NCBI GenBank assembly: GCA_949282965.1
Contig: CASDQW010000046.1
Coordinates: 18,634-82,633, forward strand
Length of the DNA: 64,000 bases
Direction of reading: 5' to 3'
Source of the DNA: an uncultured Lentisphaeria bacterium
GTDB taxonomy: Bacteria > Verrucomicrobiota > Lentisphaeria > Victivallales > Victivallaceae
Made by a program: the position numbers and the translations under genes. Below the pieces are notes generated by a model. It saw nothing but the letters and a program-made list of their open reading frames with translations. It was not told the DNA's origin and made no database searches. Every line of letters starts with the position of its first letter. The stretch's first letter is position 1. Below are positions 17,781-27,400 of the stretch, piece by piece.

Positions 17781-18768
17781 ACTGATTCCAATCATCGACC
17801 GGTTCCGGGAAAAACGCATCGCCGTCATCGGAGACCTGATGCTCGATGTCTATCTGTGGGGACGCGCCACGCGGATTTCCCCGGAAGCCCCGGTTCCGGT
17901 CGTCTCCATCGACCGGACCAGCAGCTGCCTCGGCGGCGCCGCCAACGTCATGCGCAATCTGGTCACCCTGGGCGGCTCCGCATTGGCTTTCGGCATGATC
18001 GGCGACGACGCGGACGGCCGGGAACTCTGCCGGCAGCTGGCCGAATACGGCATCAATCCGGAATCGGTCTGCGTGGATCCAATGCGTCAAACCACCCACA
18101 AACAGCGGGTCATCGCCGGAACCCAGCAGCTGCTCCGGGTGGATCACGAAGACGCCTCCCCCGCTCCCGCGCGGTTGCGGGAAGCCATTACGGAAAAAGT
18201 GCTGGCTCTGATCGAAGCGGGAGAAGTTGACGCGGTCATTTTCGAAGACTACGCCAAAGGCCTGCTGTCCGACGACATGCTTGCCGCCATTGTGCCCGCC
18301 GCCGCCCGGCGCGGCATCATCACCGCGCTGGACCCGAAACCCGGCAATCTGTCCCCGGTCCGGGGCTTGACTGTCATCAAACCGAACCGTCAGGAAGCCG
18401 TCGCCATGGCCGCGCTGCTGAACCATTCCGGACGAGAACCGGCGACGGAACTGGACCGCGTGGCAAACCGGCTCCAGCAGCAATGGGGACCGGAATACCT
18501 GCTGATTTCCCTGGCCGCGGAAGGCATGGCGCTGTACGGGCGAAAGGGGACGAAAACCGTGATTCCGACCCGGGCGCGGGAAGTGTTCGACGTTTCGGGC
18601 GCGGGAGACACGGTCGTGGCGGCGTTCACCCTGGCCCTGGCTGCGGGCGCCACGCCGACGGAAGCAGCTGAAATCGGCAATTATGCCGCCGGCATCGTCG
18701 TCGGCAAAGTCGGCACCGTACCTGTTTCCGCCGACGAAGTGAAAAAAGAACTCAACCGGGAGAACTGA
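17767..18768 (+). CDS. hldA: D-glycero-beta-D-manno-heptose-7-phosphate kinase
   Basis: A 333-residue PfkB-family kinase matching the N-terminal domain of HldE (RfaE1). Motifs are RISPEAPVPVV, the sugar-binding GGAANVMRNL, IFEDYAKGLL, and the ATP/catalytic FDVSGAGDTVVAAF with the catalytic Asp. It makes the 1,7-bisphosphate precursor of ADP-heptose for the LPS core. The adenylyltransferase domain of HldE is absent and would be encoded elsewhere. It overlaps the gene before it and lies three bases from kdsB. Confidence 0.9.
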   Translation: MKANKLIPIIDRFREKRIAVIGDLMLDVYLWGRATRISPEAPVPVVSIDRTSSCLGGAANVMRNLVTLGGSALAFGMIGDDADGRELCRQLAEYGINPESVCVDPMRQTTHKQRVIAGTQQLLRVDHEDASPAPARLREAITEKVLALIEAGEVDAVIFEDYAKGLLSDDMLAAIVPAAARRGIITALDPKPGNLSPVRGLTVIKPNRQEAVAMAALLNHSGREPATELDRVANRLQQQWGPEYLLISLAAEGMALYGRKGTKTVIPTRAREVFDVSGAGDTVVAAFTLALAAGATPTEAAEIGNYAAGIVVGKVGTVPVSADEVKKELNREN

Positions 18769-18771
18769 CCC

Positions 18772-19503
18772 ATGGATCAAGTCGTCATCGCCATTCCCGC
18801 CCGTTACGGGAGCACCCGCTTTCCCGGCAAACCGCTGGCGCTTCTCCGCGGCAAGCCGATGATTCGTCACGTATATGAAAAGGCCGCCGCATCCACCGCC
18901 GATCTCGTCATCGTCGCGACCGACGATGAACGCATCCGCGACGCGGTGGAAGCGTTCGGCGGGAAAGCGGTCATGACCCGCGCCGACCACCCTTCCGGCA
19001 GCGACCGGATCCGCGAAGCCGTTTCCGGGCTGGATTGCGACATCAACATCAATGTGCAGGGAGATGAACCGCTGATCCCGACTTCCGTCATCGACGAATT
19101 GATCAACCTGATGAAAAATCATCCGGAGTATGAAATGGCCACCGTGGCGGTCCCCGCCGATGCCGACGCCCTGCATGACCCCAACCGTCCCAAGGTGGTT
19201 TTCGGTGCGACCGGTGCGGCGCTCTATTTCAGCCGTTCTCTGATTCCCTTCCGGCGCGAAGGCGGCGAAGAAACCACGGTATACGCCCACTGGGGCATTT
19301 ACGCCTACCGCCGCGCCGCGCTGGAAAAGTTCGTGCAACTCCCCCCCGGACGCCTCGAAATGTGCGAAAAACTCGAACAGCTCCGGGCTCTGGAGAACGG
19401 CATCGGCATCCAGGTGCTGGTTTCCCACCTGACCAGTATCGGCATCGATACGCCCGAAGATCTGGCACGGGCGGAACAACGGCTGCAGGAGGTCGGATTA
19501 TGA
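18772..19503 (+). CDS. kdsB: 3-deoxy-manno-octulosonate cytidylyltransferase (CMP-Kdo synthetase)
   Basis: The 243-residue enzyme activates Kdo with CTP for lipid A-core synthesis. Motifs seen: IPARYGSTRFPGKPL, NVQGDEPLI, and HWGIYAYRRAAL. Its stop overlaps the kdsA start by four bases (ATGA). Confidence 0.95.
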   Translation: MDQVVIAIPARYGSTRFPGKPLALLRGKPMIRHVYEKAAASTADLVIVATDDERIRDAVEAFGGKAVMTRADHPSGSDRIREAVSGLDCDININVQGDEPLIPTSVIDELINLMKNHPEYEMATVAVPADADALHDPNRPKVVFGATGAALYFSRSLIPFRREGGEETTVYAHWGIYAYRRAALEKFVQLPPGRLEMCEKLEQLRALENGIGIQVLVSHLTSIGIDTPEDLARAEQRLQEVGL

Positions 19504-20312
19504 ACAGTGTCACCATCGGCAATTCCGTCGTCATCGGCGACGGCCGTCCGGTCCTGATCGGCGGGCCCTGCATGGCGGAAAGTCTGGAACTCTGTCTGGA
19601 ATGCGCCGAATACCTGAGCGCCCTGTGCCGGGAACTCAAGGTCGGTTATATTTTCAAAGCCTCCTACGACAAGGCGAACCGCACCAGCGGCAACTCCCGC
19701 CGCGGTCCCGGCCTGACCGCCGGACTGGCCATGCTGGCGGAGGTCAAACAACGGTTCGGCGTCCCCGTCGTCACCGATGTACATGAATCCGTGGATGTCC
19801 CGCGGGTGGCGGAAGTGGTCGATCTGCTCCAGATTCCGGCTTTTCTCTGCCGCCAGACCGACCTGCTCGTCGCCGCGGCAAAATCCGGGAAACCGGTCAA
19901 CATCAAAAAAGGCCAGTTCATGGCTCCCGAAGACATGCGCGGCGCCGTGGAAAAAATCCGCCAGGCCGGCAACCATCAGATTCTGCTGACAGAGCGCGGC
20001 AGCACCTTCGGTTATCACAACCTGGTGGTTGATTTCCGCTCGCTGCCGATCATGCGGAGATTTGACGTACCGGTGGTGTTCGACGCCACCCATTCCGTGC
20101 AGCTCCCCGGCGGACTCGGCGGCGCGTCCGGCGGCAACCGGGAATTCGTCCGCCCGCTGGCCCGGGCCGCCGCGGCGGTGGGCATCGACGCGCTGTTCGC
20201 CGAAGTGCACCCCCGACCGGACCAGGCCTGGTCGGACGGGCCCAATTCCCTTTCGTTCGAAGACGTCCGCGAAGTGCTCGCCGAGGTCCTCGCCATTGCC
20301 AAACTTTCATAA
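19500..20312 (+). CDS. kdsA: 3-deoxy-8-phosphooctulonate synthase (Kdo8P synthase)
   Basis: A 270-residue enzyme that condenses PEP with arabinose 5-phosphate. Motifs seen: GGPCMAES, FKASYDKANRTS, LTERGSTFGYHNLVVD, FDATHSVQLPGG and EVHPRPDQAWSDGPN. The cysteine C24 in GGPC is the residue that marks metal-dependent (Aquifex-type) Kdo8P synthases; the E. coli type has Asn there. The ATG overlaps the kdsB stop. Confidence 0.95.
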   Translation: MNSVTIGNSVVIGDGRPVLIGGPCMAESLELCLECAEYLSALCRELKVGYIFKASYDKANRTSGNSRRGPGLTAGLAMLAEVKQRFGVPVVTDVHESVDVPRVAEVVDLLQIPAFLCRQTDLLVAAAKSGKPVNIKKGQFMAPEDMRGAVEKIRQAGNHQILLTERGSTFGYHNLVVDFRSLPIMRRFDVPVVFDATHSVQLPGGLGGASGGNREFVRPLARAAAAVGIDALFAEVHPRPDQAWSDGPNSLSFEDVREVLAEVLAIAKLS

Positions 20313-20331
20313 CCCTACAGGAATTTCCGGC

Positions 20332-22917
20332 ATGCCGTTTCAATTTTTCCGTTCATGGTTTCCGATGTTTCTGCTGCTGGCACCGGCTGTTCTTTTGCTG
20401 CTGACTCCGGCAACCGCCAACGCCAATTCCCTCAACGAACTGCGCGGCTTGAAAACGCGGGAATCCCGTTTCCCGGTTTACCACAAGAACCGCCTGCAAT
20501 TGATGATCTACAGCGCCGAGGCCGAACGTCAGGGGGACCTCATCATCACCACCGGCCCGGTCATGGACATCATCCGCCGCAACGCCGACATCGATCTGAT
20601 CGACAACACTCGAAAAACCGTCATCTACCAATTGAACGCCCCTCTTGCCGACATTCTGGCATTCTGGGCGCAGCGTCTGTACAGCGAAGGCGTCATCAGC
20701 AGCACCCGGGCCGACATCAACCAGGAAAGCCAGCAGGCGGCGGGCGGCGAACCGGTCTTTTTCCGGTCCCCGCTGCTGGATCTGGACGGAGTGGGCTTTG
20801 ACGCTGATTATTCCCGGCGGACGCTTTCGGTGCGGAAAAACGTGCGCATCGTCCTGCGCACCGCCGCCAGCAACCCGGAAAATCTCCTGAAAAGCGGCAA
20901 AATCCCCGAAAAATACGAGTTTATCAGTGCCTATGCCGACTCTCTCTACATCGATTTCAACAAGGGCGAAATCATCCTGCGTGGTCATGTCAAAGTTGAC
21001 GAGGAACGGGCGGTCATCACCTGCGACCGGCTGCTGATCTATCTGGACCGGAATGACCGGAACACCGAACCGACCGACGCGGATCCCATCTCCGCTTCCG
21101 GCGTCGAAGGCATCTCCAAGGTCATCTGCGAAGGCCATGTCGTGATCGACCGCAAAACCGCTCCCGAGGTGGCAGTCACGGAGCCGCAGCAGCGCGCCAC
21201 CGCCGACCGGGTGGAATACCAGCTCAAATCCGGGCTCATCACGCTGACCGGGCTGCCGGACAATCCGCCGGCCCTGCACCGCGGCAAGGACACCCTCAGC
21301 GGCGAAACCATCGAAATCCGCCGCAATTCGGAACAAATGTTCATCCGGAAAAACTGCCGGCTGGTCTTCCACCGGGAGGATGCGGATCAACACACCGCCA
21401 AACGCACCGATCTTCGTTCCGATGCGATGGATATGGACTATCGCCGGAATTCCGCGGTCTTCACCGGCAACGTTGCGGTGGAAGACCCCGATATGCAGCT
21501 CACCTGCCGCCGGATGAACGTTACATTCCGCTCGACCGATCCCGGCGCGGCCGCCGCGGCTCCCGCCGCCACACCCGCCGCCGAAACCACGCTGATGCCC
21601 GCAGGTATCGATGCCGGCGGGAAACGGGAACTCGCAGAAATCGTCTGCCATGACAACGTCCGGGTCGTCCGCCGGGGTACTGCGCCGGAAGCCGGAGAAC
21701 GGGCGGAGGCCGCCCAGGCCGTACTGGATTACGAAAACCGGAAGGTCACCCTTTCCGGTGCGCATCCCCGGCTGGTACGGGGCAATGACTCGCTGACCGG
21801 CGAGCAGCTGATTATCTGGCTCAATGACGAACGGCTGAGTTCACCCGGAGACAGCCGGATCATCCTCTGTTCCGCCCCGGCCCCGGGTCAGGCCGCCGTT
21901 CAGACGGTGATCACCTCTGATTCCAGCGACCTGAACTACGGGGGCAATCTCCTGACGTTCAAGGGGAATGTAAAAGTGCGCGATCCCCGTATGACGCTGG
22001 ACTGCGACGAAATGAAAATTCATTTGAAAAATGCCCCCGGCGAAAAAAACGCCGCGCCCGCCGCCCCAGCCGCCGACAGCAGTACGCTCGGCCTCGGCAC
22101 CGGCAATTCCGGCAGCAAACTGCTGGACCGGATCGTCTGCACCGGCAAGGTTCACGCCGTGGAAAAACGCATGAAACTGGACTGCGACGTGCTGACTTTG
22201 CATTTCCAGCAGGCCTCCGACGAAACGCCCGCGCCCGGTGCCCTGCAGTCCGGCAAAACTCAGCTGGTCCGGATCGACAGTGAAGGCCATGTCCGGCTGG
22301 TAAGCAATTCCGACGCTGTCGCTCAGGCGAAAACCGATGCGGAACAGAACGCGACCACCACCGACCCGATCGCCGGATCACTCCTGCAGGGAACGGGCGG
22401 GGTCACCACGCTGACCGCCGACCGCGGCCAGGTCGACCTGCTTAAAAACATTTCGGAATTCCACGGCAAAGTCCGAGTGGAGGAACCCCGGGCAACGCTG
22501 GACTGCGATTCGCTTTACCTCCACGCCCGCACCGTTACGCCGGGGGCTGCCCCTGCGGCGGCACCGCTGGAAGACATCGACCGCGATCCCTTCGCCACCA
22601 CGGCGACCGACGTGCCGAACACCATCGGTATCGGCGACAACCGGGAATTGACGGACGTGATTGCTCAGCACCACGTAACCATTGTACGCAAACTGCCGTC
22701 CGGCATCCAGCGCGCCATCGGCGACCGGGCACATTACACTGTGGCCGACCGCACCGTGACCCTGACCGGAACGCCGCAGGAGCTGCCGATTCTGGAGGAT
22801 CCCGCACAGGGACGCATGAAAGGGAAACGCATCCGGGTCGACCTTGCCAGCGAACGGGCCACCATTGATGAACAGGTGTCGCTGGAGGTGAAAAACCTGA
22901 ATTCACTTCAACTCTGA
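20332..22917 (+). CDS. Giant LptC/LptA-like (OstA-repeat) LPS transport protein
   Basis: An 861-residue exported protein. After a signal peptide (1-32), residues about 50-180 look LptC-like, with LDGVGFDADYSRRTLSVRKNV. Then OstA-type beta-jellyroll units recur: YIDFNKGEIILRGHVKV (near 205), VEYQLKSGLITLTG (290), MDYRRNSAVFTGNV (365), LDYENRKVTLSG (465), LNYGGNLLTFKGNV (530), VDLLKNISEFHGKV (700) and YTVADRTVTLTG (800). Ordinary LptA is about 185 residues and LptC about 190, so this protein may form most of a trans-periplasmic bridge by itself. It lies between kdsA and lptB, where E. coli has lptC and lptA. Ala/Pro-rich linkers separate the units. Confidence 0.82.
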   Translation: MPFQFFRSWFPMFLLLAPAVLLLLTPATANANSLNELRGLKTRESRFPVYHKNRLQLMIYSAEAERQGDLIITTGPVMDIIRRNADIDLIDNTRKTVIYQLNAPLADILAFWAQRLYSEGVISSTRADINQESQQAAGGEPVFFRSPLLDLDGVGFDADYSRRTLSVRKNVRIVLRTAASNPENLLKSGKIPEKYEFISAYADSLYIDFNKGEIILRGHVKVDEERAVITCDRLLIYLDRNDRNTEPTDADPISASGVEGISKVICEGHVVIDRKTAPEVAVTEPQQRATADRVEYQLKSGLITLTGLPDNPPALHRGKDTLSGETIEIRRNSEQMFIRKNCRLVFHREDADQHTAKRTDLRSDAMDMDYRRNSAVFTGNVAVEDPDMQLTCRRMNVTFRSTDPGAAAAAPAATPAAETTLMPAGIDAGGKRELAEIVCHDNVRVVRRGTAPEAGERAEAAQAVLDYENRKVTLSGAHPRLVRGNDSLTGEQLIIWLNDERLSSPGDSRIILCSAPAPGQAAVQTVITSDSSDLNYGGNLLTFKGNVKVRDPRMTLDCDEMKIHLKNAPGEKNAAPAAPAADSSTLGLGTGNSGSKLLDRIVCTGKVHAVEKRMKLDCDVLTLHFQQASDETPAPGALQSGKTQLVRIDSEGHVRLVSNSDAVAQAKTDAEQNATTTDPIAGSLLQGTGGVTTLTADRGQVDLLKNISEFHGKVRVEEPRATLDCDSLYLHARTVTPGAAPAAAPLEDIDRDPFATTATDVPNTIGIGDNRELTDVIAQHHVTIVRKLPSGIQRAIGDRAHYTVADRTVTLTGTPQELPILEDPAQGRMKGKRIRVDLASERATIDEQVSLEVKNLNSLQL

Positions 22918-22930
22918 CGGAGAGAAACGG

Positions 22931-22968
22931 GCATTTTCGGAAAAGCGCCTTGCATTTTTCGGAAATCG
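22931..22968 (+). repeat. Imperfect direct repeats at the lptB promoter
   Basis: GCATTTTCGGAAAAGCG (22931-22947) and GCATTTTTCGGAAATCG (22952-22968) are 21 bases apart, two helical turns. The second copy covers the -35 box and spacer of the promoter at 22950-22978. Confidence 0.6.
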
Positions 22969-22978
22969 CTTTTACATT
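22950..22978 (+). promoter_or_regulatory. Promoter for lptB
   Basis: TTGCAT at 22950-22955, a 17-base spacer and TACATT at 22973-22978, just after the stop of the LptA-like gene. It would let lptB-hpf be made independently of the upstream operon. Confidence 0.6.
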
Positions 22979-23043
22979 ATCTCCGGACAAAGGAAATGTT
23001 TGACTTTCCCGGCGGCGCGTCCGCCGGAAACTATAGAGGCAAG

Positions 23044-23784
23044 ATGTCGGAAACCAATCACGAGACGCTGGTCCAGGCCTCCCATCTGGTGAAAACCTAT
23101 CACGGGCGGCGGGTCGTCAACGATGTATCGCTCCACGTACGCGCCGGAGAAGTGGTCGGACTGCTCGGACCGAACGGCGCGGGAAAGACTACCAGTTTTT
23201 ACATGGTTATGGGCCTGATCCGGCCTGATTCCGGTTCGGTGACATTCCGCGGCGTGGATATTACGCACATGCCGATGTACCGGCGGGCCCGGATGGGCAT
23301 GGGCTATCTGGCGCAGGAACCGTCGATCTTCCGCAAATTGACGGTGGAGGAGAACATCATGGCCATTCTCGAAACGCTGGCCATCTCCCGCGCCGAACGC
23401 CGCCAGCGCCTCAAGGAGCTGCTGGACGAGCTGGAATTAACCCGCCTGGCCAAACAGAAGGCCATGACGCTCTCCGGCGGCGAACGGCGGCGGCTGGAAA
23501 TCACCCGGGCCCTGGTGACCAATCCGCTGTTCATCATGCTGGACGAACCGTTCAGCGGCGTGGACCCGCTGGCGGTCTACGACGTGCAGCAGATCATTCT
23601 GCAGCTGAAGCAGCGCAACCTCGGCATCCTCATTACCGACCACAATGTTCGGGAAACGCTTTCGGTGGTGGATCGGGCTTACCTGATGTGTCAGGGACAG
23701 GTTCTGCTGGAGGGCGATCAGGATTTTCTGGTCAATGACGAACGGGCCCGGGAAATCTATCTCGGTCCGCAGTTCACCATGTAA
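23044..23784 (+). CDS. lptB: LPS export ABC transporter ATPase
   Basis: The 246-residue ATPase powers LPS extraction by LptFG. Motifs: Walker A GPNGAGKTT, Q-loop LAQEPSIFRKLTVEEN, signature LSGGERRRLEI, Walker B LFIMLDEPFSGVDP, and switch His in ILITDHNVRETL. The ATG at 23044 follows AGAGG; an ATG at 22996 is closer to the predicted transcript start and lacks spacing to its AAAGGA. It is followed by hpf, as in the E. coli lpt locus but without rpoN. Confidence 0.95.
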   Translation: MSETNHETLVQASHLVKTYHGRRVVNDVSLHVRAGEVVGLLGPNGAGKTTSFYMVMGLIRPDSGSVTFRGVDITHMPMYRRARMGMGYLAQEPSIFRKLTVEENIMAILETLAISRAERRQRLKELLDELELTRLAKQKAMTLSGGERRRLEITRALVTNPLFIMLDEPFSGVDPLAVYDVQQIILQLKQRNLGILITDHNVRETLSVVDRAYLMCQGQVLLEGDQDFLVNDERAREIYLGPQFTM

Positions 23785-23897
23785 AAAGTTTGAAAATGGC
23801 CGGAACCGTTCTGCGAGGAGAGGACGGCCGCCCGGCAAAGGCCGTTTCGGCCGCTCGGCCGGAACGCCATGGCAACCATAACAGGGAGGCGCATCTT

Positions 23898-24233
23898 ATG
23901 CAACTCACAATCACCGGTCGTCATTTCGACATTACCGACAACCTGAGAAAAGCCGTCGAGGATAAACTGCTCGCCGCCTTTGAAGGCAAGTCGCTGAAAA
24001 TCATCGCCGCGTCCGCGGTTCTCGCCGTCGATAAAAACCGCTGCCGGGCCGATTTCGTCGTCAATTACAAAGGACATGACGCGGCGGCCGCCGCCGAAGG
24101 CTATGACATGTACAAGGTCATCGATGAAGCCATCGCGAAAATCGACGTGCAGCTGAATAAATTTCTGGACAAGGTCCAGACCCATCAGGCGACGCCGCTG
24201 CGCGACGTGACCGCCCCTCAGACCACCGAATGA
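23898..24233 (+). CDS. hpf: Ribosome hibernation-promoting factor (short HPF/RaiA)
   Basis: The 111-residue protein has the beta-alpha fold of HPF/YfiA: LTITGRHFDITDNLRKAVEDKL, then DMYKVIDEAIAKIDVQLNKF. It binds the 30S decoding site to inactivate ribosomes in slow growth. The long-form C-terminal dimer domain is absent. GGGAGG precedes the ATG, and a strong terminator follows. Confidence 0.92.
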   Translation: MQLTITGRHFDITDNLRKAVEDKLLAAFEGKSLKIIAASAVLAVDKNRCRADFVVNYKGHDAAAAAEGYDMYKVIDEAIAKIDVQLNKFLDKVQTHQATPLRDVTAPQTTE

Positions 24234-24266
24234 TACCGCTCATCATCCGGTAAAACGATAACCACG

Positions 24267-24302
24267 GGGAAAAACCTTTTGAAGAAAAGGTTTTTCCCTT
24301 TT
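24267..24302 (+). terminator. Terminator after hpf
   Basis: A perfect 14-base-pair stem (24267-24280 with 24285-24298), GAAG tetraloop and TTTT tail. Confidence 0.9.
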
Positions 24303-24360
24303 CATATTCCCATGCGGCAGCCCCTGCCGCCGGCGTGCCGGATCCGGCAGCCCTGTCCAC

Positions 24361-24372
24361 GTTGTCGACAAC
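24361..24372. promoter_or_regulatory. 12-base palindrome upstream of the heparinase-like gene
   Basis: GTTGTCGACAAC is a perfect palindrome 20 bases upstream of the -35 box at 24393. It is placed where an activator would bind. Confidence 0.45.
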
Positions 24373-24392
24373 ACTTGGAACAATCGGTGAAC

Positions 24393-24421
24393 TTGACAAG
24401 GAAAAAGGTCTGATGTAATAT
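24393..24421 (+). promoter_or_regulatory. Sigma-70 promoter for the heparinase-like gene
   Basis: TTGACA at 24393-24398, 17-base spacer, TAATAT at 24416-24421. The leader is about 65 bases. Confidence 0.75.
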
Positions 24422-24492
24422 AATTTTTCAACGGCATTCTCCACAGAAAACGGGCTTTGCCCAGAACCGGAAAACAGGGAGCAAATATTTTC

Positions 24493-27400
24493 ATGCGCAC
24501 ACGATGGTTGGGTACTTTGTTGATCGCCGCCGCCTTCGGCGTTGCAGCCGCGCCGTCCGTTCTGTTCCAGGATGCATTGAACCGGGGCTCCGGCAAGGAC
24601 GGTGCTCCGGCAGGCTGGCAACTCTACCGCACCCGGATCGACGGCAGTTCCGGCACCATTCGCTTTGAAGGCGCAGGAAAAACCGTCCGGCTGCAGGACG
24701 ACGGCCCGGGGGAAATCGGTTTTTCCCGCGTGTTCACCGTCAAGCCGGGTACCTGGCTGCGCGCCTCTCTGGAAGCCGCCGTGCCACCGGGTGAGCGCGG
24801 CGGGGAAACCGCGTTCAGACTTCAGTTCACCTTTCGCCAGACGCGCCAGAGCAAGGCGGAAGTCATTGCCGCCGATGCCGGTGGCAAGTTTTACACCACC
24901 GTCAATGACATTCAGGTGCCCGCCGGCGCCACGCAACTGACCGTTTATATCTATTCTCACAAGAGCCCGACCGGTACCATTCTGGTCCGCAATTTCAAAC
25001 TGGAGGAATCCGCCACCCCGTTCCCCGCTCCCGCCGGAGTACGCCCCAGCACCGCCCCCCGGCGACTGGAGGCGGAGAGCGCCGAACTCAATGCCCGGAC
25101 CGCGGAAGTCATTTCCCGCAGTAATCTGCAGGGCGGTCGCGGCGTTGCCCTGAAAGACGGTCAGGCGTCCTCCACCAAAGTGACGGACGCCCCGCCCGAC
25201 CTGACGTTCCGAATCCGGATGCCGCAGCCCGGTCGCTACGTGATGCGCACCCACGCCGCCACCAACGAAAAAGGCGCGGAACAAATGCGCCTGGCCGGTT
25301 CGAAATTCGCCTCCATGTTCATGAAAATCCAGATCGACGACCAGCGCCCCACGGAACGGGTGGTGTTCGTACCCTGGAGCCGTCCCGAGTCCTGCCTCCA
25401 GACGGCTGGGAAATTCGCATTCAACGGCAAGGACCAGCTGCTGAAACTCTGGCTGCCGGAAGGACTTCAGCTCGATTACGTGGAACTGGTCCCGTACCTC
25501 CCCCCGGCCGTGCCGAAGCCCGCGCAGAATTACAAGCCGACGTTGACGCCGCCGCCGACCCATCCCCGGCTGCTGGTCACCCCCGCCACGCTGGAACAGG
25601 TGCGCGCCAATCTGGAAAAACCGGAAAATCTGCCCTACTGGAACCGGCTAAAAGCTGTCGCGGAAAAACCGTTTGAATTCAAATTCAATCCCGATGCCGA
25701 AGTGCACTATAATACGGGTCTGGAAAACGCCGCCGCCTGGAAGGCCTTTTACTACCTCATGACCGGCGACAAAAAAATCGGTCGGGAGGCCGTTCAGTTG
25801 ACCTGCGACTACATCAGTCATGTCGAATTCGGCAATCTCCTCGACATCACCCGCGAAATCGGTTCCGCCCTGTTCTCGGCCGCACGCGTCTACGACTGGT
25901 GCTACGACCTGATGAGCAAGGAAGAACGCGACCTCATCCGCAACAACATGATGCGCCTCGCCGACGACATGGAAAACGGCTGGCCGCCCTTCCTCCAGAG
26001 CATCGTCAACGGCCACGGCAATGAAGCCCAGGTCAACCGCGACCTGCTCTCCATGTCCATCGCCATTTACGACGAAGATCCGCTGCCGTACCAGTACTGC
26101 GCGTACAAAATTCTCGAAGAGCTCGTCCCCATGCGGAAGTTCGAATACCAGTCCCCCCGCCACAACCAGGGCATCGGCTACGGCTCCTACCGGTTCAGCT
26201 GGGACATGCACGCCGCCTGGATCTTCCGACGCATGCTCAACCGTCCGGTATTCGACGACAACATCAAGGACGTTTACAAGTACTGGCTGTATATGCGCAT
26301 GCCCGACGGCGGCATGCTGCGCGACGGCGACGGCCTGGTCAACGCCAAATACTGGGGCGCGCCGCTGACCACGTTCCTCTGCTACACCTATGCCGACAAC
26401 CCCGTCTGCAAGGGAGAGTTTTTCCGCCAGGGCAACCTCAATTACGACCCGGTGCTCTTCCTGCTGCTGAACAATCCGGACCTCAAGCCGGAATCGTCGC
26501 TGCGTTCGCTGCCGCTGACCATCGACTTCGGACCGGTCCTCAGCGGCATGGTGGCCCGCACCGGATGGAACATCGGCAGCGGCTCCTCCGATGTGGTGGC
26601 GGAAATCAAGGGGGGCGGCGTCCACTTCGGCAATCACCAGCACGCCGATGCGGGTTCGTTCCAGCTCTACTACCGCGGACTGCAGGCGGCCAAGCTGGGC
26701 CTGTACCGTTTTTACGGTACGCCTTACGATATGAACTTCAACAAACGCTCCATCGCACAGTCGATGATGCTTGCAGTCGACCCCTCGGAAAAATTCCTGT
26801 CGACCCCGGCCAATGACGGCGGTGTGCGTTTCAACCAGGGTTTTCCGGTCACTCCCGAGGAAGCGCTCAACAATCCGCGCTATCACAACGGCAGAAAAAT
26901 CTCCTGCAGTTTCGGTCCCTCCCCGATGCGGCCGTTCTACAGTTATTTTTCCGTCAATCTGAAGGGCGCCTATTCGGGCAAGATCACCGGCTATGTACGC
27001 AGCTTCTGTTTCCTGAATCTCGGCAACGAAAAAGTGCCGGCGGCCATCATCATCTTTGATGACATGACCACCGCCCGGGCCGAATTCAAGAAGTACTGGC
27101 AGCTCAACACCCTCAATCCGCCGGAAACCACCCCGGAAGGAGCAGTGCTGCACAACTCCAGCCTCGGGCTGGTGGGCAAGGTTCACGTCAACATGCTCCT
27201 GCCCCGTCCCGCCGACCGGAAACTGGAAGTGCTGAGCGGCGCCGATGCCAACAGCGTCTTCGGCATGAAATTCACGCCGCCGTATTCCGCGCCGGAAGCA
27301 AACGGCACCCGGCTGATGTTCTCGCCGCTCAAACCGGCGCAGAACGACGTCTTCCTCACCGTTCTCCAGACCGTGGACGGCGATTCGCAGCCGTTCCCGG

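Noticed and set aside
18772..19503. Possible horizontal acquisition of the Kdo/heptose block
   Set aside because: Base composition and promoter style match the neighbours, and no mobile-element remnants flank it.
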